DNA of 12,848 nucleotides from Clostridia bacterium (GCA_022360735.1 JAKSCF010000066.1:1-12848); one strand, 5' to 3'. Positions 1 to 7,828 are shown, counted from the first letter of the stretch. Made by a program: numbers and translations. The notes: generated by a model from the sequence alone, not told the origin.

Positions 1-762
1 GGTAAAGATGTTAATATTGATAAATTTGATATTGAGTTTGAAAATGTCAGCTTTGCATATGATTCTGTGGATGTTATACGTGACGTGAGTTTTAAGATTG
101 AGCAAGGAAGTACAGTTGCCATTGTAGGACCTTCGGGAAGTGGCAAGACGACTATATGTAATCTTACAGCAAGATTCTATGACGTTCAAAAGGGTAGTAT
201 CAAAGTAGGGGGGCATGATATAAGAAAATTAACTTGTGATAGCTTACTTAAAAATATAAGTATGGTGTTTCAGAAGGTTTATTTGTTCCATGATACTATT
301 GAAAATAATATTTTGTTTGGGAATCCAAACGCTTCCAAAGAGCAAATCATAGAAGCTGCGAAAAAGGCAAGATGTCACGAATTCATTATGAATTTTACTG
401 ATGGTTATGAAACCATTGTCGGTGACGGTGGCGGGACGCTATCCGGAGGAGAAAAGCAAAGAATTTCACTGGCAAGAGCGATATTGAAAAATGCTCCAAT
501 AGTGATGTTGGATGAAGCGACGGCTAGTATTGATCCAGAGAATGAACATCATATTCATCATGCAATTAGCGAGTTAACAAAAGGTAAAACAGTTATTACC
601 ATTGCACATAAATTATCAACAGTGACAAATGCTGATAACATCATTGTATTAAAAGATGGAGAAATATTTGAGCAAGGTAAACATGCTGATCTAATGAAAA
701 ATGACGGAATTTACAAGAAATTTATTGAAATCAGAGAAAAAGCTGAAGGTTGGAAGATTTAG
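1..762 (+). CDS. ABC exporter-type ATP-binding protein, C-terminal part (5' end outside the window)
   Basis: This is the nucleotide-binding domain of an ABC transporter. The reading frame is open from base 1, so the gene starts upstream; the GTG at 67 lies inside the domain and is not a real start. All ATPase motifs are visible in order: Walker A GPSGSGKTT (about 127-153), the Q-loop in MVFQKVYLF, signature LSGGEKQR (about 439-462), Walker B IVMLDEAT followed by SIDPENE, and the H-loop in TIAHKLS. The ENILFG-like segment (ENNILFG) and the LDEATASIDPENE wording are typical of fused permease-ATPase exporters of the MsbA/MdlB type, whose membrane domain would be encoded before base 1. The fragment ends with TAG at 760-762, 23 bp from the convergent tRNA-Ser gene. 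The substrate cannot be inferred. The identification as an ABC ATPase is very sure; the exporter subtype is likely. Confidence 0.95.
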   Translation, partial: GKDVNIDKFDIEFENVSFAYDSVDVIRDVSFKIEQGSTVAIVGPSGSGKTTICNLTARFYDVQKGSIKVGGHDIRKLTCDSLLKNISMVFQKVYLFHDTIENNILFGNPNASKEQIIEAAKKARCHEFIMNFTDGYETIVGDGGGTLSGGEKQRISLARAILKNAPIVMLDEATASIDPENEHHIHHAISELTKGKTVITIAHKLSTVTNADNIIVLKDGEIFEQGKHADLMKNDGIYKKFIEIREKAEGWKI

Positions 763-785
763 AAAAGAGAAGAAATTATCAAATA

Positions 786-874
786 TGGCGGAGAAGGTGG
801 GATTTGAACCCACGGTACCCATGGGGTACATTGGTTTTCGAGACCAACTCTTTCGGCCGCTCAGACACTTCTCC
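786..874 (-). tRNA. tRNA-Ser, anticodon CGA (CCA end encoded)
   Basis: On the minus strand this reads as a complete class II tRNA. The 7-bp acceptor stem is GGAGAAG (868-874) with CTTCTCC (790-796), the discriminator base is G, and CCA is encoded at 786-788. The anticodon stem TTGGT/ACCAA closes the loop CTCGAAA, which gives anticodon CGA at 838-840, reading UCG codons. The long variable arm expected for serine is a perfect 6-bp hairpin (GTACCC, loop CAT, GGGTAC). The T-arm reads GTGGG, TTCAAAT, CCCAC. It begins 39 bp downstream of the radical SAM stop codon, so it may be co-transcribed with that gene; I see no strong separate promoter or terminator. Two open frames of 61 codons run across it and are artefacts. 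Confidence 0.97.
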
Positions 875-913
875 ATGTTTTATTAAATTTGAGTTTGAGA
901 TTTAGGTCGGTTT

Positions 914-1798
914 TTATTTTATTTCGCCAAAGAAATTCATTTGGCTGTTGGTTACTTTCTGCTGGTAGGAAGGCATTTTGGTGGAAATGTTGTGCCGGCT
1001 GCACCATTGGTTGAATAAGTTTTTAAGTTTGGTATAGTTGTTCACGCCGCAAGAGTAGCTGTTTTTAAATCTTTTTTCGTATTTCTCTCGTAAACCGGGA
1101 AAATGTTCATCCAGTTTATCGTAATAATAAAGTCTTTGTCGATCTCTTAGGGTCATGCCGAAGCTTGGTATGATAAAGGAACCGCCATAGTGTGCAGATT
1201 TTTTTACGATGCTTTCTATATTTTCCTCGTTATCTTCTATAAATGGCAGCAACGGCATCATTAGAATGCCTGTTTTAATGCCTAATGATGATAGTATGCC
1301 CATGGCTTTTAGTCTTTCTGATGGAAGCGGTGCGCGGGGTTCTATTTTTTTAGCCAGTTCGTCATCCGTTGTGGTAATGGTAAAGGCAATACAAGCGTAA
1401 ACTTCATTGATTTTTTGTAGAAGTTCTATGTCCCTAAGTATCAGGTTGCTTTTGGTACAAATATTCACGGGATATCTATAATGACTTATGATTTCTAAGC
1501 ATTTCCCTGTTAGGTTGTATTCTTTCTCCAGGGGCATATAAGGGTCACTCATTGCACCCGTTCCTATAGTTCCCCTTTTCCTTTTTCGTGCTAATTCTTT
1601 TTGCAAGAGCTCCGGTGCATTGACTTTGACGATAATATCATCAAAATTTTCTATTCTATAGCATTCACTTCTGGAATCGCAGTAAATACATTGGTATTGA
1701 CAGCCTCTATAGATGTTCATACCATACTCCATACCAAACCAGCCGGAAGGGTGTTTGTTTTTATTGAGAATGCTTTTGGCTTGTACCTCTTGAATCAT
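914..1798 (-). CDS. Spore-photolyase-like (SPL family) radical SAM protein of unknown substrate
   Basis: A 294-residue protein with the radical SAM cluster motif CX3CX2C at Cys33, Cys37 and Cys40 (in RGCQYQCIYCDSRS). These cysteines would bind a 4Fe-4S cluster used to cleave S-adenosylmethionine. The RGCxxxCxYC context, the GTGAMSDPYMPLEKE segment and TKSNLILRDIELL are typical of the COG1533 (SplB-like, 'DNA repair photolyase') group. Most members of that group are not true spore photoproduct lyases and have no known substrate, so I do not call it SplB. The ATG at 1798 is preceded by AGGAG (1808-1812) at 9 nt. A consensus promoter lies upstream and the frlR terminator just beyond it, so the gene is independent of the catabolic operon. 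It may be co-transcribed with the downstream tRNA-Ser. Confidence 0.85.
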   Translation of the reverse strand: MIQEVQAKSILNKNKHPSGWFGMEYGMNIYRGCQYQCIYCDSRSECYRIENFDDIIVKVNAPELLQKELARKRKRGTIGTGAMSDPYMPLEKEYNLTGKCLEIISHYRYPVNICTKSNLILRDIELLQKINEVYACIAFTITTTDDELAKKIEPRAPLPSERLKAMGILSSLGIKTGILMMPLLPFIEDNEENIESIVKKSAHYGGSFIIPSFGMTLRDRQRLYYYDKLDEHFPGLREKYEKRFKNSYSCGVNNYTKLKNLFNQWCSRHNISTKMPSYQQKVTNSQMNFFGEIK

Positions 1799-1837
1799 TT
1801 TTATTAGCTCCTAGCATTTGAATTTTGATTTATGTTC

Positions 1838-1866
1838 ATTTTAGGATATTGGGTTGAAAGTGTCAA
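1838..1866 (-). promoter_or_regulatory. Sigma-A promoter of the radical SAM gene
   Basis: On the minus strand, -35 TTGACA (1861-1866), a 17-bp spacer and -10 TAAAAT (1838-1843) form a near-perfect vegetative promoter. It sits about 40 bp upstream of the radical SAM start codon. The predicted transcription start is near 1831. Confidence 0.75.
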
Positions 1867-1895
1867 ATTTGGGTTTCACAAATTTCTCTATGAAA

Positions 1896-1922
1896 TAAAA
1901 AAAGAGAATCTTTTCGACTCCC
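1896..1922 (-). terminator. Rho-independent terminator of frlR
   Basis: On the minus strand GGGAGTC (1916-1922), loop GAAAA, GATTCTC (1904-1910) form a 7-bp stem with two G-U pairs. The stem is followed by seven T (1897-1903), and flanking A/T bases can lengthen it to 10 bp. It lies 34 bp after the regulator's stop codon. Confidence 0.75.
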
Positions 1923-1956
1923 TTTCGTATCCTTTTACCGTTACTTATGATTTATA

Positions 1957-2673
1957 TTATCGAATAATATAGTCAAAATCTTCTCCATATCCAATGGTTG
2001 TTGACATATGCAAAATTTCGCCATTTGAACAGAACGTCCGACCAGTAATCTTAAGCAAAGGGGTATTCCGAGGTTTTTCTAACAAATGAGCAATTTTCTG
2101 ATCTGCACGAACGATATGCAAGATTAATTCTCCAGCTACAATTCCGATATTTTTCTCTTCTCGAAGATATTGATATATTGAACCATTCAAATCTATATTT
2201 AATAAATAGCTGTACTTTTTAGGGAAAAAGTTTTCTTCTAAGATACAAGGTACATCGTCTGCCAAACGAACCCGAAGGATACGTAATGCTTCTTCTCCCT
2301 TTTTTAGTCCCAACCACTCAATCGTTTGTGGATCATTGGGAACAACCATTCCAGCTTCCAATACTCTAGAACTGGCCTTTTTGCCATTTTCCTCACACAT
2401 CTCAGTAAAACCGATGCCTGGACGTTTAAAATCTTTATGCATCTTAGGCACACAAATAAATGTTCCTTTGCCCTGTTTTCTGTTTACCAATCCCTGTTCA
2501 ACCAATTCAGATATTGCACGGCGAATGGTAATTCGGCTTACATTATATTGTTCTGCCAACTGCCCTTCTGTAGGCAGACGTTTTTGAGCACCCAAAATTC
2601 CTTTCTCAATATCTTCTTTAATCTTCACTGCAATTTGTTCGTAAAGCGGAACTATACTATCATAATCTAACAA
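1957..2673 (-). CDS. frlR: GntR-family (HutC/UTRA type) transcriptional regulator, FrlR-like
   Basis: A 238-residue regulator. Residues about 9-75 are a GntR winged helix-turn-helix (PLYEQIAVKIKEDIEKG, LPTEGQLAEQYNVSRITIRRA, GLVNRKQGKGTFI). Residues about 90-235 are a UTRA effector-binding domain, ending in TIGYGEDFDYIIR. UTRA regulators usually sense sugar phosphates or amino acid derivatives of the pathway they control. The start chosen is TTG at 2673, because GGAGG (in TTGGAGGGTCAGG) stands 9 nt before it and the protein then begins MLDYDSIVPLYEQ, as family members do. The open frame continues to an ATG at 2739 that has no ribosome-binding site and lies inside the predicted promoter. The gene is separated from frlB by a strong terminator, so it probably has its own promoter and autoregulates. 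The name frlR rests on context; the family call is sure. Confidence 0.88.
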   Translation of the reverse strand: MLDYDSIVPLYEQIAVKIKEDIEKGILGAQKRLPTEGQLAEQYNVSRITIRRAISELVEQGLVNRKQGKGTFICVPKMHKDFKRPGIGFTEMCEENGKKASSRVLEAGMVVPNDPQTIEWLGLKKGEEALRILRVRLADDVPCILEENFFPKKYSYLLNIDLNGSIYQYLREEKNIGIVAGELILHIVRADQKIAHLLEKPRNTPLLKITGRTFCSNGEILHMSTTIGYGEDFDYIIR

Positions 2674-2737
2674 AAACCTGACCCTCCAATAACATTTCCT
2701 TTTTTCAAACAGGCAGATATTAACAACCTTAAACATC

Positions 2738-2776
2738 ATAATATCATATATATATTATTAATACAATATATGATAT
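2738..2776 (-). promoter_or_regulatory. frlR promoter with overlapping 11-bp inverted repeat (candidate operator)
   Basis: On the minus strand, -35 TTGTAT (2761-2766), a 17-bp spacer and -10 TATTAT (2738-2743) form a plausible promoter. It overlaps a perfect inverted repeat with arms ATATCATATAT (2741-2751) and ATATATGATAT (2766-2776), 14 bp apart. One arm covers part of the -10 box and the other touches the -35 box, the arrangement expected for an autorepressed regulator. The region is very AT-rich, so a chance repeat cannot be excluded. Confidence 0.5.
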
Positions 2777-2825
2777 CCCCCGCAATATATAGTTTGCTCA
2801 ATTCATGAATTAATTTTCAAAAAAT

Positions 2826-2858
2826 CAAAAAAAGCTGCTGTATCATTATACAACAGCT
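2826..2858 (-). terminator. Strong Rho-independent terminator after frlB
   Basis: On the minus strand AGCTGTTGTAT (2848-2858), loop AATG and ATACAGCAGCT (2833-2843) form an 11-bp stem with one G-U pair. It is followed by a run of T (2827-2833). It starts 24 bp after the frlB stop codon and closes the catabolic operon. Confidence 0.92.
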
Positions 2859-2881
2859 CTGGTGTGTACTCAATAATCCAA

Positions 2882-3883
2882 CTAATAGTTAAACTTCCAC
2901 ATATATCGGCGATAACTCATGGGGTGCATCCTGATATCTGCCATCGCTGTAATGAATTGCTTAGTAATTGGATGGATCAATAACGCATTAAAATATTCTG
3001 CTACTTCCGAATCCAACTTTTCGAGTCCCAGTTCTTGGGCATCAATCACATAGTGATGACCTCCAAACTGATCTAGAAAACGTTCTACTCGCTCATCCAG
3101 GTGACGCGTACGTCCCACACTCTTTATAAGGAGAATCGCAAGATCCTTATCCGTTGTTTCAAAAGCCCCATGGAAATACTCCCCTGAGTGAATAGGTACA
3201 CAGTGAACCGTCTGCATTTCTTGAAAAAAGCAAAATGCATCTGCATATGCACATTCCCAGGCAGTACCACTTGCTATTACATTCCACACTTTATCATCTT
3301 TATAAGTCATTCCAAATTTTGTTGCATGAGGTTTTACATTTTCGTAAGCTGCGCCATAAACTTCAGATAGTTGTTCAAATGCGTTTATCGCTTTGTTATA
3401 TCCTTTATATCCTTCGAAAACTTTCAGAATTTCAAATCCAAGCTTAAGTGCGGTACCCTGGCTATTTTGATGAACAAGTGATGGATCATCATACCATTCG
3501 TCCTTATTATAATAGATGATTGCATAATCCGCATTTTGAGCAGTAAGAGAATCTTCATAGCCGGTAAGTCCGATTGTAACTGCGCCAGCCTTTTTTGCAA
3601 CTTTTAACGCTTCAACGGTTTCTGGAGTAGCCTTAGTAGACGTGCAGACTACTAAGGAGTTTTGATCAATGTTTTTTGGAGTAGCATAAACAAATTCATT
3701 GCTGTTATAGCCTGCAATATATAAAGTCGTGCTCTCTGCATTCATCATGTACCGCGCAGGATACGATGATGCAAAAGAGCCTCCACAAGCAACAAAACTC
3801 ACATTTTTAAGTCCTCCTCGTTTATCCATTATCTTTTTAATTTCATCAACGGTATCTATTACCTTATTCATACCACCTATCAT
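2882..3883 (-). CDS. frlB: SIS-domain fructosamine-6-phosphate deglycase, FrlB-like
   Basis: A 333-residue cytoplasmic protein with two sugar isomerase (SIS) domains. The first contains VSFVACGGSFASS (about 28-40) and CTSTKATPETVEALKVAKKAGA (80-101), the phosphosugar-binding Ser/Thr loops. The second contains IASGTAWECAYADAF and HSGEYFHGAFE (232-242), matching the GE-x-x-HG catalytic motif of GlmS and FrlB. By family knowledge FrlB hydrolyses fructoselysine 6-phosphate to glucose 6-phosphate and lysine. The C-terminus ending RRYMWKFNY resembles the RRYYGGLVEY-like end I recall for E. coli FrlB. The frame opens at ATG 3892, but AAAGGA directly abuts that codon; the ATG at 3883 has it at 9 nt and is preferred. 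It is the last gene of the operon, 26 bp after hyuB. The sugar-amine linkage cleaved (alpha or epsilon, which amino acid) cannot be told. AgaS-type isomerase is the main alternative. Confidence 0.82.
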   Translation of the reverse strand: MIGGMNKVIDTVDEIKKIMDKRGGLKNVSFVACGGSFASSYPARYMMNAESTTLYIAGYNSNEFVYATPKNIDQNSLVVCTSTKATPETVEALKVAKKAGAVTIGLTGYEDSLTAQNADYAIIYYNKDEWYDDPSLVHQNSQGTALKLGFEILKVFEGYKGYNKAINAFEQLSEVYGAAYENVKPHATKFGMTYKDDKVWNVIASGTAWECAYADAFCFFQEMQTVHCVPIHSGEYFHGAFETTDKDLAILLIKSVGRTRHLDERVERFLDQFGGHHYVIDAQELGLEKLDSEVAEYFNALLIHPITKQFITAMADIRMHPMSYRRYMWKFNY

Positions 3884-3909
3884 AATTCCCATTCCTTTCT
3901 CTTTCTTAA

Positions 3910-5652
3910 TTATCTTAAAGCTGCAGTCTTTTCTTCATCAATGAAATAATCACTTTCTTTCGACCTACAGATTACAACACCATAAAGTTCTTTTGCCTTT
4001 TCCAACGATACTTTGTTTTGAATCACATCATTAAGCACTTTTTCTACAAGGCGTTTTTTAGGATCACCATACCCACCTGCACCAGGCGTTATAACCCTGA
4101 TAATATCCCCTTTCTTGAGGGGTAAGCTGGATGTCTTGTGCCCCATTCTGGTTATACTTCCATCTTCTTTTGCTATTCTCCCAAAAAAACCGGTGCCGCC
4201 TTCCAGCCCGCCTTCTAATCCCCATGGACTAAATTTGTGTCGATCGCCAAGCCCTGTATACAGAATGTCATCCTCAAGCACTTGAATTTCTCGCTCAATG
4301 CCAAGACCTCCTCGATTCTCACCTGCACCGCCTGAATCTTTTTTGATTTCATATTTACGCACGAGAATTTTGGTGAATTCCATTTCTGTGGCTTCAATGG
4401 GCATGTTAGAAGTATTGGTCATATTAACCTGTACGCCGGACAAACCATCATAATTACGGGACGCACCGCCCCCACCTGCAATAACTTCATGAAATATAAA
4501 TACGCTGTCAGTCCCAATTTCTCCCTTACCGGCAAAAATCGTTGTTGTGCATGCACCATTTCCGGCAGTAGTCACTTCATTAGGTAAAATAGGTGCTAGT
4601 GCTCCAAAAATAGCATCCGGAACACGCTGCAAGCAATCAATCTGGGCACCTATTGGCGCCGGTTCCTTAGGGTTTAGGATACATCCTTTGGGCGCAATAA
4701 TCTTAATGGCATTATTAATCCCCTCATTTGCAGGAATATCCTGACCAAGCATGGCCTTTACCGCAAAAAAAGCACCTGCTTTTGTACATGGCCATGGAAC
4801 ATTTATGGGCGCTTCAATCTGGCCGGCTGACCCGGTGAAATCCAATGTCAAATCATCATCCTTAATCGTAACCTTAACTTTGATAGGCAAAGGCTCCGGA
4901 TACTTTTCACCACAGCCATCCACATAATCTTCATAACCATATGCTCCATCCGGAAGCTTGGCAACAACTGCCCGTACACGACGTTCTGAGTATGCAATCA
5001 ACTCTTTCATACATTCAATTAGAACATCATTGTAACGATTATAAGCGTCTTTGATTCTTTGAATCCCTATCAGGTTTGCAGATATTTGCGCTGTAAGATC
5101 ACCCTCTCGTTCTTGGGGAACACGAGTATTAACTAAAAGTAAATCCATCACACTAGGTATCAACTCATTATTTTCCCTAATACGTATCACCGGAATACGA
5201 ATTCCCTCCTGAAAAAGACTATCGGCATCACCGGAAGTAGATCCAGGTACTTTTCCTCCAATATCCGAATGATGGGCAATATTGGCTATCCATCCGATCA
5301 GCTTATCTCCTGCAAAAGCCGGTGCAGCAATTACAATGTCTGGAAGATGATTTCCTCCCCCATGATATGGATCATTTGCAATAAACATATCACCTGGTTT
5401 TATGTTTTCTTTTCCAAATTTCTCATATATATTAGGCACTACGCTCAGCATAGATCCAAGTAATGTTGCAAGACTTTCTACTTGGGCAACAGAATTACCA
5501 TCCGGATCTATTACGGCAGTACATACATCACGACGTTCCTTCATATTTGTAGAATATGCACTTCTGATAATAATCCCGTAAGTTTCCTCTGCAATTGACA
5601 TTAACAAGTTGCGAACTACCTCAACGGTTACCGTATCAATTTTTTTAGTCAT
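3910..5652 (-). CDS. hyuB: Hydantoinase/oxoprolinase B subunit (HyuB; N-methylhydantoinase B / acetone carboxylase alpha family)
   Basis: A 580-residue HyuB-family subunit, full length for the smaller members. Typical motifs are NDPYHGGGNHLPD (93-105), AHHSDIGG (126-133, with metal-binding His/Asp of the family), FQEGIRIP (147-154), the middle segment GAFFAVKAMLG, and the C-terminal GAGENRGGLGIER and PGAGGYGDPKKR. With HyuA it forms an ATP-dependent enzyme that hydrolyses the amide bond of five-membered rings (hydantoin, N-methylhydantoin, 5-oxoproline), or in relatives carboxylates ketones. The ATG at 5652 follows the hyuA stop by one base, and its GAGGTGA ribosome-binding site lies inside the hyuA end, so the two are translationally coupled and made as a pair. 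No acetone carboxylase gamma gene is present, which favours the hydrolase role. The substrate is unknown; the frl-type neighbours suggest a cyclised amino acid or Amadori product. Confidence 0.88.
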   Translation of the reverse strand: MTKKIDTVTVEVVRNLLMSIAEETYGIIIRSAYSTNMKERRDVCTAVIDPDGNSVAQVESLATLLGSMLSVVPNIYEKFGKENIKPGDMFIANDPYHGGGNHLPDIVIAAPAFAGDKLIGWIANIAHHSDIGGKVPGSTSGDADSLFQEGIRIPVIRIRENNELIPSVMDLLLVNTRVPQEREGDLTAQISANLIGIQRIKDAYNRYNDVLIECMKELIAYSERRVRAVVAKLPDGAYGYEDYVDGCGEKYPEPLPIKVKVTIKDDDLTLDFTGSAGQIEAPINVPWPCTKAGAFFAVKAMLGQDIPANEGINNAIKIIAPKGCILNPKEPAPIGAQIDCLQRVPDAIFGALAPILPNEVTTAGNGACTTTIFAGKGEIGTDSVFIFHEVIAGGGGASRNYDGLSGVQVNMTNTSNMPIEATEMEFTKILVRKYEIKKDSGGAGENRGGLGIEREIQVLEDDILYTGLGDRHKFSPWGLEGGLEGGTGFFGRIAKEDGSITRMGHKTSSLPLKKGDIIRVITPGAGGYGDPKKRLVEKVLNDVIQNKVSLEKAKELYGVVICRSKESDYFIDEEKTAALR

Positions 5653-5653
5653 C

Positions 5654-7729
5654 TCACTTCACCTCTTTTTCTAAAGATGAATATTGAATCTTCAGATTCT
5701 TGTAGCCGTCTACATGAATGGTCCATTTCATAGGAACAACCACTGTGGTGTCCATTTGCTCCACAATGCATGGCCCTTCAATCTTTTGCCCTGGTACAAA
5801 GTCTGTACGGTTATATACCGGCGTTTTAATATATTCCTTTTGCTGCTGGAATAAAATATTTCTTGCCTCAATTTGTTCAGGTACGGGTATCTCCGGATGC
5901 AACTCCTCCGGAACCATTTCCGGCTTGTCAATCTTACCAATTGCGGATATACGATAACTGACAAACTGAACAACCGCATTTTCATTGCAGTAGCCATAAC
6001 TCCGCTTATGCTCAGTATGAAAATCTGCAATTGCTTGTTTCAATATATCGGCATCTATTTTTCCTGTTAAAATTGGTATATTAAGTTCAAAATTTTGCCT
6101 ATGATAACGCATATCAATAGAAAATTCAAAATAACGTCTTTCCTCTTGAATACCTTCTCGATCAAGGAGTTCTGTCCCCTGTGCAACCATATTATCAAAC
6201 TGCTTGTTAAACTCATCCATATTATTTTCTTCACCTTTAAGAATCATGGTACGTGAAAGATCAAACTTCGTATCAGCCAGCAACAATCCTAAGGAACAAA
6301 GGGTTCCCGGAGAAGGTGGAATAAGCACTTCGCAAATTCCCAATTCTTCAGCTACCTCACATGCATGTAATGGCCCTGCGCCTCCAAATGCCATCAAACT
6401 AAATTCTCGCACATCATAACCCTTCTCTACGGATACGCTGCGGATAGCACGAATCATATTAGAATTAACAACTGTAATAATTCCGTTTGCCGCTTCATCT
6501 CTTGTCAAATTACTATTGGCGCAAATATTCTCATCCAACGCCTTGTAAGCCTTATCTAAGTAGACTTCCATACGACCGCCAAGAATTCGTTTTTGATTCA
6601 GCTTTCCGGCTGCAATGTTTGCATCCGTAACCACAGGTAAAGTCCCTCCACGGCCATAACAAGCCGGTCCGGGAGTAGCACCCGCACTCTTTGGCCCAAC
6701 TTTGAGCGCGCCGCCTTCATCTATCTGAGCTATTGAACCACCGCCGGCACCAATTGTAATAATATTTATCATCGGTATACGCGCCGGGTATCCTTCAACA
6801 TCACGTTCATTAGATATCTGCGGTATGTAATTTTCAATCAGGCTGATATCTGCGCTGGTCCCACCCATGTCAAATGTAATAATTTTATCTGCTTCACATT
6901 GTTTTCCAACGTATGCCGCTGCTATAACGCCGGCACTTGGACCGGAAACCGCCGTCTTTATTGGGCAATCAATGGTTTCTTTTATTGAAATAATACTTCC
7001 ATTAGACTGGGTTATATATGGTTCAACTTGAATACCAAGATCACGAATGGAATGCTGAAAATTATGAACATACTTTCCCATAATAGGGCCCAAATAGCTA
7101 TTGAGCACCGTCGTACTCATTCGACTATATTCACGGAACTCAGGTGCTAATTTACTGGAAACAGTAACATATGCTTCAGGGAATTCTACATTAATAATCT
7201 TTTCTATTTGCTCTTCATGAATAGGATTAATAAAAGAGAACAAAGTACAAACTGCAATAGACTGTACGCCTTTGTATTTTAAGGTACGAACAACGTCACG
7301 AACTTCCTGAACATTCAAAGGGGTTTCAATAGAACCATCGTGTAAGATGCGTTCTGTGACTTCGCAATTAAGACCGGATGGTATCAATGAAAATGGTTTT
7401 TGTGCTTGTAAATTGTATAGCGATGGTCGGCGTTGGTTACCAATTTCCATTAAATCTTTAAATCCTTTTGTTGTAATCAATGCAAGTCTTGCACCTTTTT
7501 TTTCAATAAGAGCGTTTGTTCCAACAGTAGTTCCGTGGGCAAGGTAACAGACTTCACCTGCTTTTGTCTCTTTCATTCTAAGAATATCTTCTACGCCTTT
7601 GACAATTGCTTTAGAAGGGTCTTCTGGTGTTGAACTATCCTTATAATTAAACAGCTCTCCTGTCTCCTTATTAAAAACTGAAAAATCGGTAAAGGTACCT
7701 CCAACATCAACCCCTATCATATACGCCAT
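5654..7729 (-). CDS. hyuA: Hydantoinase/oxoprolinase A subunit (HyuA; N-methylhydantoinase A / acetone carboxylase beta family)
   Basis: A 691-residue ATP-binding subunit with the actin/hexokinase-like fold of the family. Visible motifs: GVDVGGTFTD (6-15, phosphate 1), HGTTVGTNALIEKKGA (65-80), SGPSAGV (262-268), DMGGTSADIS (287-296, phosphate 2), GAGGGSIA (327-334), GPKSAGATPGPACYGRGG (345-362), TDAN (368-371) and FGGAGPLHA (448-456). In the family this subunit phosphorylates the lactam or ketone carbonyl, and HyuB completes hydrolysis or carboxylation. The frame opens at a GTG (7738), but GAGGTGA (7735-7741) covers it and stands correctly before ATG 7729, giving MAYMIGVDVGGTF. It follows frlC by 110 bp that hold a consensus promoter and a 20-bp palindrome. 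Hydantoin, 5-oxoproline and related cyclic amides are all possible substrates; the exact one is not visible. Confidence 0.9.
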   Translation of the reverse strand: MAYMIGVDVGGTFTDFSVFNKETGELFNYKDSSTPEDPSKAIVKGVEDILRMKETKAGEVCYLAHGTTVGTNALIEKKGARLALITTKGFKDLMEIGNQRRPSLYNLQAQKPFSLIPSGLNCEVTERILHDGSIETPLNVQEVRDVVRTLKYKGVQSIAVCTLFSFINPIHEEQIEKIINVEFPEAYVTVSSKLAPEFREYSRMSTTVLNSYLGPIMGKYVHNFQHSIRDLGIQVEPYITQSNGSIISIKETIDCPIKTAVSGPSAGVIAAAYVGKQCEADKIITFDMGGTSADISLIENYIPQISNERDVEGYPARIPMINIITIGAGGGSIAQIDEGGALKVGPKSAGATPGPACYGRGGTLPVVTDANIAAGKLNQKRILGGRMEVYLDKAYKALDENICANSNLTRDEAANGIITVVNSNMIRAIRSVSVEKGYDVREFSLMAFGGAGPLHACEVAEELGICEVLIPPSPGTLCSLGLLLADTKFDLSRTMILKGEENNMDEFNKQFDNMVAQGTELLDREGIQEERRYFEFSIDMRYHRQNFELNIPILTGKIDADILKQAIADFHTEHKRSYGYCNENAVVQFVSYRISAIGKIDKPEMVPEELHPEIPVPEQIEARNILFQQQKEYIKTPVYNRTDFVPGQKIEGPCIVEQMDTTVVVPMKWTIHVDGYKNLKIQYSSLEKEVK

Positions 7730-7754
7730 ATAAGTCACCTCGTTTTCCTTTTCA

Positions 7755-7774
7755 ATAACATTATATAATGTTAT
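7755..7774 (-). promoter_or_regulatory. 20-bp perfect palindrome in the hyuA leader (candidate operator)
   Basis: The sequence ATAACATTATATAATGTTAT is its own reverse complement over all 20 bases. A further copy of its half ATGTTAT follows at 7778-7784. It lies about 20-38 nt after the predicted transcription start and 25 bp before the hyuA start codon, where a bound repressor would block transcription. FrlR is the obvious candidate. Its RNA could alternatively form a weak hairpin. Confidence 0.55.
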
Positions 7775-7799
7775 ATGATGTTATAGTACATCTTTTTAT

Positions 7800-7828
7800 A
7801 TAGTATATCATTTATAAATTAGTGTCAA
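7800..7828 (-). promoter_or_regulatory. Internal sigma-A promoter for hyuA-hyuB-frlB
   Basis: On the minus strand, -35 TTGACA (7823-7828), a 17-bp spacer and -10 TACTAT (7800-7805) are nearly consensus. The -35 box begins 12 bp after the frlC stop codon. The predicted start is near 7793, giving a leader of about 64 nt to hyuA. No terminator separates frlC from it, so read-through from upstream is also likely. Confidence 0.75.

Noticed and set aside
691..886. Two 61-codon open frames, one on each strand
   Set aside because: They run across the tRNA-Ser gene and the 3' end of the ABC gene, have no ribosome-binding site and no recognisable domain.
2674..2739. 22-residue N-terminal extension of the GntR regulator from ATG 2739
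   Set aside because: No ribosome-binding site precedes it, it lies in the predicted promoter/operator region, and the TTG at 2673 has GGAGG at 9 nt and gives the normal family N-terminus.
2800..2811. 12-bp palindrome AATTCATGAATT downstream of frlB
   Set aside because: It is short, AT-rich, not positioned at a promoter box, and not repeated in the other leaders.
5728..6030. 100-codon minus-strand open frame inside hyuA
   Set aside because: It is in another frame of a gene with clear HyuA motifs and continuous similarity; its translation has no domain.
3910..7729. HyuA/HyuB as an acetone or acetophenone carboxylase
   Set aside because: The families are related, but no gamma-subunit gene or other ketone-pathway gene is nearby; the amino acid-sugar context favours a cyclic-amide hydrolase.
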